From Streptomyces spirodelae (lineage in GTDB: Bacteria > Actinomycetota > Actinomycetes > Streptomycetales > Streptomycetaceae), in assembly GCF_017676385.1 (NCBI RefSeq), contig NZ_JAFFZN010000003.1:248001-312000 (forward strand): 64,000 nt of DNA. Reading direction: 5' to 3'. Under the pieces are notes generated by a model. That model did not search any database and was not told where the DNA came from. It worked only from the letters and a program-made list of their open reading frames with translations. Each line of letters begins with the position of its first letter. Positions within the stretch are counted from its first letter, which is position 1. Made by a program: the position numbers and the translations under genes. Positions 8,638 to 17,254 of the stretch are shown here, in pieces.

Positions 8638-9428
8638 GCCGTCATCGGCTCGTAGAAGCGCGGGTCGACCACGTGGTCGTCCAGCGGCACCGTGACCTCC
8701 AGCGTGCCCTCCGCCTCGCCCAGGAAGAGGGCCGGATCGTTGCAGTCGGCGAAACCGACGGTGGTCAGCCCGTGCTGCGCTGCGCGGCCCGCCCACCCGT
8801 GGTCGGCCACCACCAGGTCGGGCAGCGGCTCTCCCGCCTGCTCCAGCCCGTGCAGCACGCCCGCCATCGGCTCGGGCGAGTGGGTGTGCCACAGGGAGGC
8901 GCCGCGCTCGTAGACGGCGACTCCCTGGAACTGCACGATGACGCCCTCGTCGGCGAAGACCCGCAGCGGGGTGCGCACGATGTCGCACCCGGCCGCGCGC
9001 AGCGCGGTGGCGAGGGTGCCGTGCATATCCAGCAGCGCTCCCGGGTGGCCGGTGGCGAACAGCACCCTGCCGCGCCCCTCGGCGGCCTTGCGCAGCTCGG
9101 CGGCGGCCCGGTCGAGGGCCGCCACGGTCAGCTCGGGGTCGATGGTGTCCTGGCCGGTGCGGTAGTCCGGGTCGTCGTTGACGCCGCAGCGCTCGGCCAT
9201 CACGGCCAGTACGTCCTGCTCGTCCGCCCAGCGCTCGCCCAGTTCCAGGCCGAGCCAGTAGTGGCGGTCGCCGTTGGCGAGCTTGCGGTAGTGGGACAGG
9301 TTGTTCTCCCGCGGCGTGGCGACGTCCCCCGCGATCCGGGTGCGCACCAGGTGGCCGGTCAGCTCGTCACGGGAGGGCGCTTCCGGGAGCGGCAGGGGCA
9401 GCGACACGGGCAAGAGAGGCTGTGACAT
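8604..9428 (-). CDS. Conserved actinobacterial phosphatase-like protein
   Basis: A 274-residue cytosolic protein without signal peptide or membrane segments. I recognise it as a family common in Streptomyces and usually annotated simply as phosphatase, but see no motif that proves the activity. Conserved-looking blocks are ARTPRENNLSHYRKL-like VATPRENNLSHYRKLANG, WLGLELGERWADEQ, VLFATGHPGALLDMH, WHTHSPEPM, VVADHGWAG and FADCNDPALFLGE, rich in His and Asp that could bind metal. The MSQPLLPVS start at 9428 is preceded on its strand by CACAAT 6 nt upstream, a possible leaderless promoter. It overlaps tesB convergently by 34 bp. Function not established. Confidence 0.75.
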   Translation of the reverse strand: MSQPLLPVSLPLPLPEAPSRDELTGHLVRTRIAGDVATPRENNLSHYRKLANGDRHYWLGLELGERWADEQDVLAVMAERCGVNDDPDYRTGQDTIDPELTVAALDRAAAELRKAAEGRGRVLFATGHPGALLDMHGTLATALRAAGCDIVRTPLRVFADEGVIVQFQGVAVYERGASLWHTHSPEPMAGVLHGLEQAGEPLPDLVVADHGWAGRAAQHGLTTVGFADCNDPALFLGEAEGTLEVTVPLDDHVVDPRFYEPMTAYLLAAAGLAG

Positions 9429-9527
9429 GTAGCCATTGTGTCTCGTACGGTCGCTCGATGGACGGAGTGTCCAAAAGGCGGCGTACGTTCCTGCGGACCG
9501 TCCAACGGCCCAGGGGTGCGTTCCGCC

Positions 9528-9533
9528 TACGCT
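9528..9533 (+). promoter_or_regulatory. -10 box of the agmatinase gene (leaderless)
   Basis: TACGCT 7 nt before the ATG at 9541 and no Shine-Dalgarno sequence in between. The -35 region is weak. Predicts a transcript beginning at or beside the ATG. Confidence 0.5.
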
Positions 9534-9540
9534 CGACGGT

Positions 9541-10533
9541 ATGAGCAGCAGCGAGATGCATCCCTCCGACACCGTTCCGACGCCCCGTGGCCCCGTCGAC
9601 TCCTCCCGGGTGCCCCGCTACGCGGGACCCGCGACCTTCGCGCGGCTGCCGCGGATCGACGAGACGGGCGGCCGTGCGGACGTGGCCGTGGTGGGTGTCC
9701 CGTTCGACACCGGAGTCTCCTACCGTCCCGGAGCCCGCTTCGGCGGCAACGCCATCCGGGAGGCGTCGCGGCTGCTGCGGCCCTACAACCCGGCGCAGGA
9801 CGCGGCACCCTTCGCGCTGGCGCAGGTCGCGGACGCCGGGGACATCGCGGTCAACCCGTTCGACATCGGCGAGGCCGTCGAGACGGTCGACGAGGCGGCC
9901 ACCTCCCTGCTGGAGTCCGGCGCCCGGCTGATGACGCTCGGCGGCGACCACACCATCGCGCTGCCGCTGCTGCGTGCGATGGCCCGCAAGCACGGACCTG
10001 TGGCCCTGCTGCACTTCGACGCGCACCTGGACACCTGGGACACCTACTTCGGCGCCGCCTACACCCACGGCACGCCCTTCCGGCGCGCCGTCGAGGAGGG
10101 GCTGCTGGACACCTCGGCACTCTCCCATGTGGGCACCAGGGGACCGCTGTACGGAAAGCGCGACCTGGACGACGACGCCAAGATGGGCTTCGGCATCGTC
10201 ACCTCGGCGGATGTGATGCGGCGGGGCGTGGACGAGGTGGTCGACCAGCTGCGGCAGCGCATCGGCTCCCGGCCGCTCTATGTGTCGGTGGACATCGATG
10301 TGCTCGACCCCGCGCACGCGCCCGGCACGGGCACCCCGGAGGCGGGCGGGCTCACCTCGCGGGAGCTGCTGGAGATCCTGCGAGGTCTGTCCGACTGCAA
10401 TCTGGTCTCGGCCGATCTGGTGGAGGTCGCGCCCGCCTACGACCACGCGGAGCTCACTTCTGTCGCAGCCTCGCACACGGCGTATGAGCTGACGACGCTG
10501 ATGACGCGGCAGATCGCGGCGGCCAGAGGCTGA
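9541..10533 (+). CDS. speB: Agmatinase-type ureohydrolase
   Basis: A 330-residue binuclear-manganese ureohydrolase. All metal-ligand motifs are present: [13 protein letters not shown] (His), [12 protein letters not shown] (Asp, His, Asp) and [19 protein letters not shown] (two Asp) with [32 protein letters not shown] is typical of agmatinase/guanidinobutyrase rather than arginase. It would release urea from agmatine (to putrescine) or from another guanidino compound; the substrate cannot be settled here. No speA-like decarboxylase is adjacent. Monocistronic: an 11-bp-stem hairpin lies ~100 bp downstream. Confidence 0.9.
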   Translation: MSSSEMHPSDTVPTPRGPVDSSRVPRYAGPATFARLPRIDETGGRADVAVVGVPFDTGVSYRPGARFGGNAIREASRLLRPYNPAQDAAPFALAQVADAGDIAVNPFDIGEAVETVDEAATSLLESGARLMTLGGDHTIALPLLRAMARKHGPVALLHFDAHLDTWDTYFGAAYTHGTPFRRAVEEGLLDTSALSHVGTRGPLYGKRDLDDDAKMGFGIVTSADVMRRGVDEVVDQLRQRIGSRPLYVSVDIDVLDPAHAPGTGTPEAGGLTSRELLEILRGLSDCNLVSADLVEVAPAYDHAELTSVAASHTAYELTTLMTRQIAAARG

Positions 10534-10635
10534 TGAGGGCGGCCCGGATGAGTGGGTTCCGGCCGTGTTGGGGACCCGCCCTCTCCGGTCGTGTGTTCGC
10601 CTGCGGGCAGCCTCCCGTACACATCGGGCGAGTCG

Positions 10636-10661
10636 GCACCGTTCGGGCTGCCGAACGGTGC
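10636..10661 (+). terminator. Hairpin downstream of agmatinase
   Basis: GCACCGTTCGG, loop GCTG, CCGAACGGTGC: an 11-bp perfect stem with a 4-nt loop and no U-tract, as is usual for Streptomyces terminators. Confidence 0.65.
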
Positions 10662-10942
10662 AGGTCGGTGCGGGCTTGACGGTACCCGGCAAATCGTCCG
10701 CTCAGTAACAGAGCGCAGCTGGTTTAATACGGGACGTTACTAGATTTGATCGGTCGATGTGCATTTCGTGGAAGTTCTCGACAGACTGCACAAGCGATCC
10801 CGCGGGAAGACGGCGCGGAGCGATCGCGGAGCTGGCCTCGTGGGGGGTGCCGGCCCGCACGCACCCAGGGACGCGCCGTCGGTGGCCGGGGCGGCCTCGG
10901 AAGAGCCTAGGGCTCACCGGGCCGCCTTCGGTCACCTTCTCC

Positions 10943-11005
10943 TCCACTCGCCCCTCCTCTGCTCCTCCCTCCACTCCGCTCGCCCGCTTCCACTCGCCCC
11001 TCCTC
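10943..11005. repeat. Pyrimidine-rich tract with 17-bp direct repeat
   Basis: TCCACTCGCCCCTCCTC occurs at 10943-10959 and again at 10989-11005 (46-bp period) within an almost purely C/T stretch on the + strand, ~100 bp before the ABC exporter start. Function unknown; homopurine/homopyrimidine tracts can adopt unusual structures. Confidence 0.6.
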
Positions 11006-11107
11006 GGCTGACCTCTCCGCCGATCCGGGATGAAAATCCGATCCATTGATGTTGGGCTGTCCGCAGGGAAGGCAGCGGAAGGCCCGACATGAAGGGACTG
11101 GGGCGTC

Positions 11108-14100
11108 GTGACGGAGGAGAGTGCGAGTACGCCGGGGTGGGCCCGGCGGCTGGCCGGGTACTGCTGGCGGTACAGGCGTTCGGTCGTGCTCGCGCTGGGC
11201 GCCTCGCTGGGCGGCATGGCCGTCATGGCGCTGGTCCCGCTGCTGACCAAGACGATCATCGACGACGTGGTGGTCGGCGGCCGGGGCAGCCTGTGGACGT
11301 GGATCGGGCTGCTGCTCGCCGCCGCCGTGGTCATCTACGTACTGACCTACGCACGCCGCTACTACGGCGGGCGGCTCGCGCTGGATGTCCAGCACGACCT
11401 GCGGACCGAGATGTACCGCTCGATCGTGCGGCTGGACGGCCGCAGCCAGGACGAGCTGTCCACCGGACAGGTCGTCGGACGCGGCACCAGCGACCTCCAA
11501 CTGGTGCAGAGCCTGCTGTTCATGTTGCCGATGATGATCGGCAACGTGCTGCTGTTCGTGGTCGCGCTCGTGGTGATGCTCGCCCTCTCACCGCTGCTGA
11601 CCCTGGTGTCGGTGGCGGTCTTCCCGCTTCTGTGGTGGGTGGCCAACCTCAGCCGCAAGCGGCTCTTCCCCGCGACCTGGTACGCACAGCAGCAGGCCGG
11701 CGCGGTCGCCTCCGTGGTGGACGGATCGGTCACCGGCGTACGCGTGGTCAAAGGCTTCGGCCAGGAGGCACAGGAGACCGGAAAACTCCGGGCCGTCAGC
11801 CGGAAGCTGTTCGCCGGGCGGATGCGCACCGTACGCCTCAACGCGCGCTACACACCCGCCCTGCAGACCGTGCCCTCCCTCGGACAGGTCGGCATGCTGG
11901 CGCTCGGCGGCTGGATGGCCACCCGGGGCGAGATCACCCTGGGCACCTTCGTCGCCTTCTCCACCTATCTGGCCCAACTGGTGGGCCCGGTGCGGATGCT
12001 CGCCATGATGCTCACCGTCGGACAGCAGGCGCGGGCCGGCGTGGAGCGGGTCTACGACCTGATCGACACCGAACCGCAGATGGCCGAGAGCCCGCACGCG
12101 CGCGCCCTGCCGCAGTCCGCCGACGCCTCCGTCGAGTTCGAGGACGTCACCTTCGGCTACGCACCGGACAACCCGGTGCTGGACGGCTTCAGCCTGCGCA
12201 TCGAACCCGGCGAGACGGTCGCCCTGGTGGGCGCCAGCGGCAGCGGCAAGTCCACCGTCTCCATGCTGCTGCCGCGCTACTACGACGTGACGGGCGGAGC
12301 GGTGCGCGTCGGCGGCCAGGACGTGCGCGACCTGACGCTGGACTCGCTGCGCTCCGCCATCGGCCTCGTGCCGGAGAACCCCTTTCTGTTCTCGTCCTCC
12401 ATCCGGGAGAACATCGCCTACGGCGCTCCCGACGCCACCGACGAGGAGATCCGCGCCGCCGCCCGCGCCGCACAGGCCGACCGCTTCATCAACGAGCTGC
12501 CGGACGGCTACGAGACGGCCGTCGGCGAGCAGGGGCTGACCCTCTCCGGCGGTCAGCGCCAGCGCACAGCGCTCGCCCGCGCGCTGCTGACCGACCCGCG
12601 TCTGCTGCTCCTGGACGACGCCACCTCGGCCGTGGACGCGCGCGTGGAGCACGAGATACACCAGGCACTGCGCGAGGTCATGGCGGGCCGTACGACACTG
12701 CTGATCGCCCACCGCCAGTCCACCCTGGCGCTGGCGGACCGGATCGCCGTGCTGGAGCACGGGCGGCTGGCCGACGTCGGCACCCACGAGGAGCTGACCG
12801 AGCGCTGCGCCCTCTACCGCCGGCTGCTGACCGACCCGGACGAGCTCGGCGACGTGGAACGCGACCCGGCCGGTATGGCCCTCCACGACGCGCACGAGAC
12901 CGTCGACGGAGTGACGCCCGAGCTGTGGGTGCGGGAACAGGAGGCGGAGGCCGACGAGGCGGCCGTGGCCGGCGGCACCGGCACCGCCGCGGCACAGGCC
13001 GGACGGCCGGGCGCCTTCGGCGCGGAACTGGCCGGCCTGCCCGGCAGCCCCGAACTGCTCGCCAGGGTGGCCGCGCTGCCGCCCGCCGACGACACACCGG
13101 ATGTGGACGAGCAGCGCGCCGAGCAGCGCGAGGACTCCTACGGGCTGCGCCGCCTGCTGCGCGGTTTCGGCGCGGCCCTGCTGGTCGCCCTCGTCTTCGC
13201 CGCACTGGACGCCGGGTTCGGACTGCTGCTGCCCGTGCTGATCCGGCACGGCATCGACGACGGTGTCGAAAAGGGCGCACTGGGCGCCGTCTGGTTCGCC
13301 TCCGGCCTCGCGCTGGCCGTCGTGCTCGCCCAGTGGGGCGCGCAGATCTGCTCGCTGCTGCTGACCGGGCGCACCGGAGAGCGGGTGCTCTACGCCCTGC
13401 GGGTGAAGATTTTCGCGCAGTTGCAGCGGCTCGGACTCGACTACTACGAACGGCACCAGGCGGGCGCCGTGATGACCCGGATGACGACGGACGTGGACGC
13501 CCTCTCGACGTTCTTGCAGACGGGTCTTGTCACCGCTGTCGTCTCGCTGTTCACCTTCCTGGGCATCCTGGGCGCACTGCTGGTCCTCGACATCGAGTTG
13601 GCCCTGGTCGTTTTCGCGACCCTGCCGCTGCTGGTCGTCGGCACGGTCTTCTTCCGCAGGCAGAGCGTCAAGGCATACGAGCTGGCCCGCGAGCGGGTGA
13701 GCGTGGTCAACGCAGACCTGCAGGAGTCGGTGGCCGGACTGCGGATGGTGCAGGCATTCCGCGGCGAGGAGCGCGGCGCCGAGCAGTTCGAGCGCCGCAG
13801 TGACGGCTACCGCCGGGCCCGGGTGCGCGGCCAGTGGCTGATATCGGTCTACTTCCCCTTCGTGCAGCTGCTCGCCTCCGTCGCGACGGCTGCGGTGCTC
13901 GTGGTGGGCGCCGGGCGCATCGAGAACGGCACACTGACGGCGGGTGCGCTGGTCGCCTACCTGCTCTACATCGAGCTGTTCTTCGCACCCGTGCAGCAGC
14001 TCTCACAGGTCTTCGACGGGTACCAGCAGGCGGCCGTCTCACTGCGCCGTATCCAGGAGCTGCTGCGCGAGGAGAGCAGCACTCCGCCGGCCGCGGCGCC

Positions 14101-14908
14101 GAGCGAACTGACCGCGCTGGAGGGCCGGATCGAGTTCCGGGACGTCAACTTCCGCTATGCGAGCGCGGACCCGGCCGGCGCCCAGGGGGACGAGGAAGCG
14201 CTTTCCGGCGTCCGGCTGACCATCCCGGCAGGCCAGACCGTCGCCTTCGTGGGGGAGACCGGTGCGGGCAAGTCCACGCTGGTCAAGCTCGTCGCCCGGT
14301 TCTACGACCCGAGCGAGGGCGCCGTCCTGGCCGACGGCCGGGACCTGCGCGAGATCGATCTGACCGGCTACCGGAACCGGCTCGGAGTGGTGCCCCAGGA
14401 GCCGTACCTCTTCCCGGGCACCGTGCGGGACGCCATCGCCTACGGGCGGATGGACGCCACCGACGCCCAGGTCGAGGCGGCGGCCCGGGCCGTGGGCGCC
14501 CACGACATGATCGCCTCCCTGTCGGGCGGCTATCTGCACGAGGTGGACGAGCGGGGCCGCAACCTGTCCGCCGGGCAGCGGCAGTTGATCGCACTGGCGC
14601 GGGCCGAGCTGGTGGACCCGGTGGTCCTGCTGCTGGATGAGGCGACCGCGGCTCTCGACCTGGCGACCGAGTCGCTGGTCAATCAGGCGACGGACCGGCT
14701 GACCGGGTCGCGTACCACACTGGTGGTGGCACACCGGCTGACGACAGCGGCGCGGGCCGACCGGGTCGTCGTCCTCGACCACGGCAGGGTCGTCGAGGAC
14801 GGTACGCACCAGGAGTTGGTGGCGCGCGGTGGCCGCTACGCGGAGCTGTGGCGGACGTTCGCCGGGGAGCCCGCAGCGGGAGGCGCGGAGCACGCCGTGG
14901 TCCGGTGA
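11108..14908 (+). CDS. Fused heterodimer-type ABC exporter (TMD-NBD-TMD-NBD)
   Basis: 1266 residues join two type IV exporter halves. Half 1 has membrane helices up to ~330 and NBD1 with Walker A GASGSGKS (~374), Q-loop position LVPENPF (Glu instead of Gln), signature LSGGQRQR and Walker B LLLLDDATS (~502, Asp instead of catalytic Glu). An acidic linker (~585-680) leads to half 2, whose NBD2 has GETGAGKS (~1047), VPQEPYLF, signature LSAGQRQ and LLLDEATAALD. NBD1's Walker motifs plus NBD2's altered signature form one degenerate site; the other site is canonical, as in TM287/288-type heterodimers. It probably exports a hydrophobic compound or drug. The GTG start lacks a strong Shine-Dalgarno sequence. 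Substrate unknown; the gene appears monocistronic. Confidence 0.93.
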   Translation: MTEESASTPGWARRLAGYCWRYRRSVVLALGASLGGMAVMALVPLLTKTIIDDVVVGGRGSLWTWIGLLLAAAVVIYVLTYARRYYGGRLALDVQHDLRTEMYRSIVRLDGRSQDELSTGQVVGRGTSDLQLVQSLLFMLPMMIGNVLLFVVALVVMLALSPLLTLVSVAVFPLLWWVANLSRKRLFPATWYAQQQAGAVASVVDGSVTGVRVVKGFGQEAQETGKLRAVSRKLFAGRMRTVRLNARYTPALQTVPSLGQVGMLALGGWMATRGEITLGTFVAFSTYLAQLVGPVRMLAMMLTVGQQARAGVERVYDLIDTEPQMAESPHARALPQSADASVEFEDVTFGYAPDNPVLDGFSLRIEPGETVALVGASGSGKSTVSMLLPRYYDVTGGAVRVGGQDVRDLTLDSLRSAIGLVPENPFLFSSSIRENIAYGAPDATDEEIRAAARAAQADRFINELPDGYETAVGEQGLTLSGGQRQRTALARALLTDPRLLLLDDATSAVDARVEHEIHQALREVMAGRTTLLIAHRQSTLALADRIAVLEHGRLADVGTHEELTERCALYRRLLTDPDELGDVERDPAGMALHDAHETVDGVTPELWVREQEAEADEAAVAGGTGTAAAQAGRPGAFGAELAGLPGSPELLARVAALPPADDTPDVDEQRAEQREDSYGLRRLLRGFGAALLVALVFAALDAGFGLLLPVLIRHGIDDGVEKGALGAVWFASGLALAVVLAQWGAQICSLLLTGRTGERVLYALRVKIFAQLQRLGLDYYERHQAGAVMTRMTTDVDALSTFLQTGLVTAVVSLFTFLGILGALLVLDIELALVVFATLPLLVVGTVFFRRQSVKAYELARERVSVVNADLQESVAGLRMVQAFRGEERGAEQFERRSDGYRRARVRGQWLISVYFPFVQLLASVATAAVLVVGAGRIENGTLTAGALVAYLLYIELFFAPVQQLSQVFDGYQQAAVSLRRIQELLREESSTPPAAAPSELTALEGRIEFRDVNFRYASADPAGAQGDEEALSGVRLTIPAGQTVAFVGETGAGKSTLVKLVARFYDPSEGAVLADGRDLREIDLTGYRNRLGVVPQEPYLFPGTVRDAIAYGRMDATDAQVEAAARAVGAHDMIASLSGGYLHEVDERGRNLSAGQRQLIALARAELVDPVVLLLDEATAALDLATESLVNQATDRLTGSRTTLVVAHRLTTAARADRVVVLDHGRVVEDGTHQELVARGGRYAELWRTFAGEPAAGGAEHAVVR

Positions 14909-14918
14909 GGCATGGCTG

Positions 14919-15146
14919 CTAGGAGCCCTGGTTGCGTGGGTGCCGGCGTGCGGTGCGCTCGTTGCCGCGCCTGTAGTTGCCCGTCCAGCGGGCCATCACC
15001 AGCTGCGCGTCGCCGGCGGCGACCTCCTCGAGGAAGCGGTCGGCGCGCGGTCCGCGCAGTGTGGTGACCGGGCGGCCGTGGTGGCTGATCACCACGGCCG
15101 CTGTCGCGCCGTGCTGCTCGTAGGCGAATCCGTGAGGTCTCGGCAT
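14919..15146 (-). CDS. Small conserved actinobacterial protein
   Basis: 75 residues: a beta-rich N-terminus (FAYEQHGATAAVVISHHGRPVTTLRG), a short helix (ADRFLEEVAAGD) and a basic C-terminal tail ending YRRGNERTARRHPRNQG. I recognise close relatives as hypothetical proteins in many Streptomyces; no function is known to me. The ISHHGRP segment superficially recalls Phd/YefM antitoxins but there is no toxin gene beside it. It lies 17 bp after the Nudix gene on the same strand, yet TAGCGT sits 7 nt before its ATG (+ strand 15154-15159), suggesting its own leaderless transcript. Its end is 10 bp from the convergent ABC exporter stop. Confidence 0.75.
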   Translation of the reverse strand: MPRPHGFAYEQHGATAAVVISHHGRPVTTLRGPRADRFLEEVAAGDAQLVMARWTGNYRRGNERTARRHPRNQGS

Positions 15147-15163
15147 GCGTCCTACGCTAGACC

Positions 15164-15661
15164 TCAGTTGTCGCAGAGTCCCACCACATATTCGTCCACC
15201 GTCTGCACCTCGCCATAGGGCAGCGGTTCCGCGCCGGTGCGCCAGTGGATGGCCGAGATCTCCTCGGTCGGGGTGAAGGGCAGCACCTGTGTGAGCTCCC
15301 CGGTGTAGACGGCGCCGTAGAGCACCCGTTGCTCCGGGCCCAGCGCGGTACGGGCGAAGCCGGTGAAGCGCAGCGCCGCCGCGTCCACCGACTGGCAGGT
15401 CTCCTCGTGCAGTTCGCGGGCGGCCGCCGCGCGCGGGCTCTCGCCCTCCTCGATACCGCCGCCGGGCAGCTCCCAGCAGGCGCGGCTGCGTACGTGCACC
15501 ATCAGCAGCCGGCCCGCGTGCCGTACGGCCAACAGCACGTAGCCGACGGGAGCGTCAGGGAAACGCGTGTCCTCCGCCTCGCGGTGGAAGGACAGCAGCC
15601 GCATCCCGCGCGGGCCCGTGGCCAGCGGGGCGGGCGTGGGCGGGGTTGCGGGATCGGTCAT
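15164..15661 (-). CDS. Nudix hydrolase
   Basis: 165 residues with a complete Nudix box: GGGIEEGESPRAAAARELHEETC, matching GX5EX7REUXEEXGU up to the final positions. Nudix enzymes hydrolyse nucleoside diphosphates linked to another group; the specific substrate is unknown. The preceding ACWELP is the usual strand before the box. The ATG at 15661 follows TACGCT with a 6-nt gap (+ strand 15668-15673), so the mRNA is probably leaderless. The first ~20 residues are a disordered Pro/Ala stretch. Confidence 0.9.
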   Translation of the reverse strand: MTDPATPPTPAPLATGPRGMRLLSFHREAEDTRFPDAPVGYVLLAVRHAGRLLMVHVRSRACWELPGGGIEEGESPRAAAARELHEETCQSVDAAALRFTGFARTALGPEQRVLYGAVYTGELTQVLPFTPTEEISAIHWRTGAEPLPYGEVQTVDEYVVGLCDN

Positions 15662-15782
15662 GACGGCAGCGTAACCCCGGCCGCGGACAGCCGGACCGGT
15701 ACCGCTGAGCGGGGCGCGCTCTCCCGAATTCCGTACACGCGGTCGGTTCCGGGGTCTGGCGGAGCCGGTCGGACGCCGATAG

Positions 15783-15807
15783 GTTCTCGACGACTTTTGG
15801 CGAGAAC
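15783..15807 (+). promoter_or_regulatory. Inverted repeat before the S37 peptidase gene
   Basis: GTTCTCG and CGAGAAC are perfect 7-bp arms separated by 11 bp, ending directly before the Shine-Dalgarno sequence (AGGGGAGGG) of the peptidase. It could be an operator or an RNA hairpin affecting ribosome access. Inference. Confidence 0.45.
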
Positions 15808-15819
15808 AGGGGAGGGTGA

Positions 15820-17241
15820 ATGCGTAAAACGCTCAGATGGCTGCTCTCGCTGGTGGTGCTCATAAGCACCTTCAGCGTGGGCAGTGCCACGGCGGGGGCC
15901 GCCACCACGGCCGGGACCGCAGGTGAGACGGACATCAAGGACCGCATCCTGGCGGTGCCCGGGATGAGCCTCATCGAGGAGAAGCCCGTCGACGGGTACC
16001 GCTTCTTCCTGCTCAACTACGAGCAGCCGATCGACCACCGGCACCCGAGCAAGGGCACGTTCAAGCAGCGCATCTCCATCCTGCACAAGGACACCAACCG
16101 TCCGACGGTCTTCTTCACCAGCGGCTACAACCTCTACACCAACCCCAGCCGCAGTGAGCCGACGCAGTTGACGGACGGCAACCAGGTCTCCATGGAGTAC
16201 CGCTTCTTCACCCCCTCCCGGCCCAAGTCGGCCGACTGGTCGAAGCTGACCATCTGGCAGGCGGCCAGCGACCAGCACCGTATCTACAAGGCGCTCAAGC
16301 GGATCTACCACAAGAACTGGATCGCGACCGGCGGCAGCAAGGGCGGTATGACGGCGACGTACTACCGCCGCTTCTACCCGCACGACATGGACGGCACCGT
16401 CCCCTATGTCGCGCCCAACGACGTCCGCAACGGCGAGGACTCGGCCTACTACGAGTTCTTCGAGAACGTCGGCTCCAAGGAGTGCCGTGACCGCCTGAAC
16501 GGCGTGCAGCACGAGATCTTCGAGCGGCGCGACGAGATGGTCCCGCGGCTGAAGGCGTGGGCCAAGGAGAACGACTACACCTTCAAGCTGGCCGGCAGCG
16601 CCGGCAGAGCGTTCGAGCTGATCTCCCAGGACCTGGTCTGGGGCTTCTGGCAGTACCACCTGGAGAGCGAGTGCGACCAGGTGCCCGCCACCGACGCCTC
16701 CACCGACACGCTCTACAAGTGGGCCGACGAGATCGGCGGCTGGGAGGCAGGCACCGACCAGGGCATCACCCCGTACGTCCCGTACTACTACCAGGCGGGC
16801 ACCCAACTGGGTTCGCCCGACTACGAGGAGCCCCTCCTCGACGACGTGCGCAAGTACCCGGGTCTGAACGTGCCGCGCACCTATGTGCCGCGCAGCATCC
16901 CGATGGCGTTCAACAAGCACGACCGGGCGATGCGTGACATCGACCGCTGGGTGCGCCACCGCTCCTCGCAGATGCTCTTCGTCTACGGCGAGAACGACCC
17001 CTGGGGCGCCGAGCCGTTCCGTCCCGGCCGGCACACCAAGGACACGGCGGTCTTCTGGGCACCCGGACAGGACCACGGCGCGAAGATCGCCACGCTCAAG
17101 GAGAGCGACCGGGTGGAAGCCACCCGCATGGTGATGGAGTTCGCGGGTCTGAAGGCCGCACACGCCAAGAAGCCCAAGCGGCTGACGGCCTACGACAAGA
17201 AGCTGGACAAGCCGCGCAAGACGCTGGAACTGCGTCCGTGA
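15820..17241 (+). CDS. Secreted tripeptidyl aminopeptidase (peptidase family S37)
   Basis: A 473-residue exported serine peptidase. A Sec signal (basic MRKTLRW, hydrophobic LLSLVVLISTFSVG, AGA-like site ~27) precedes the mature enzyme. The alpha/beta-hydrolase core has IATGGSKGGMTATYYRRFYP with nucleophile Ser173, YGENDPWGAEPF with the likely catalytic Asp, and GQDHGAKIATL with the His. Family S37 (PS-10) members remove tripeptides from the N-terminus of proteins and are abundant in Streptomyces culture fluid. GGGGAGGG gives a strong Shine-Dalgarno sequence. Runs convergently into the TIM-barrel gene 13 bp away. Confidence 0.9.
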   Translation: MRKTLRWLLSLVVLISTFSVGSATAGAATTAGTAGETDIKDRILAVPGMSLIEEKPVDGYRFFLLNYEQPIDHRHPSKGTFKQRISILHKDTNRPTVFFTSGYNLYTNPSRSEPTQLTDGNQVSMEYRFFTPSRPKSADWSKLTIWQAASDQHRIYKALKRIYHKNWIATGGSKGGMTATYYRRFYPHDMDGTVPYVAPNDVRNGEDSAYYEFFENVGSKECRDRLNGVQHEIFERRDEMVPRLKAWAKENDYTFKLAGSAGRAFELISQDLVWGFWQYHLESECDQVPATDASTDTLYKWADEIGGWEAGTDQGITPYVPYYYQAGTQLGSPDYEEPLLDDVRKYPGLNVPRTYVPRSIPMAFNKHDRAMRDIDRWVRHRSSQMLFVYGENDPWGAEPFRPGRHTKDTAVFWAPGQDHGAKIATLKESDRVEATRMVMEFAGLKAAHAKKPKRLTAYDKKLDKPRKTLELRP

Positions 17242-17254
17242 CGCGCGCGGCCCG

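Larger units (their letters stand above)
10534..11107. other. Non-coding gap between agmatinase and the ABC exporter
   Basis: About 570 bp without a recognisable gene. It holds a terminator-like hairpin (10636-10661) and an AT-richer patch around 10724-10750 (TTTAATAC, TAGATTTG) that may contain a promoter. A strongly pyrimidine-rich tract (10935-11010) follows, with a 17-bp direct repeat at 10943-10959 and 10989-11005. A GTG-initiated frame at 10759-11049 looks non-coding. Confidence 0.7.

Noticed and set aside
10759..11049. GTG-initiated frame of 96 codons upstream of the ABC exporter
   Set aside because: Only the first ~20 codons look protein-like. The rest translates the pyrimidine tract into Ser/Pro/Leu runs, with no ribosome-binding site and no recognisable family.
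11588..13456. Long open frame (over 600 codons) antisense to the ABC exporter
   Set aside because: Its translation is a low-information His/Gln/Gly/Arg-rich string. The + strand carries all exporter motifs, and such antisense frames are expected in very GC-rich genes.
14919..15146. Phd/YefM-type antitoxin
   Set aside because: Only a short HHGRP stretch is reminiscent; neighbours are a Nudix hydrolase and an ABC exporter, with no toxin-like partner.
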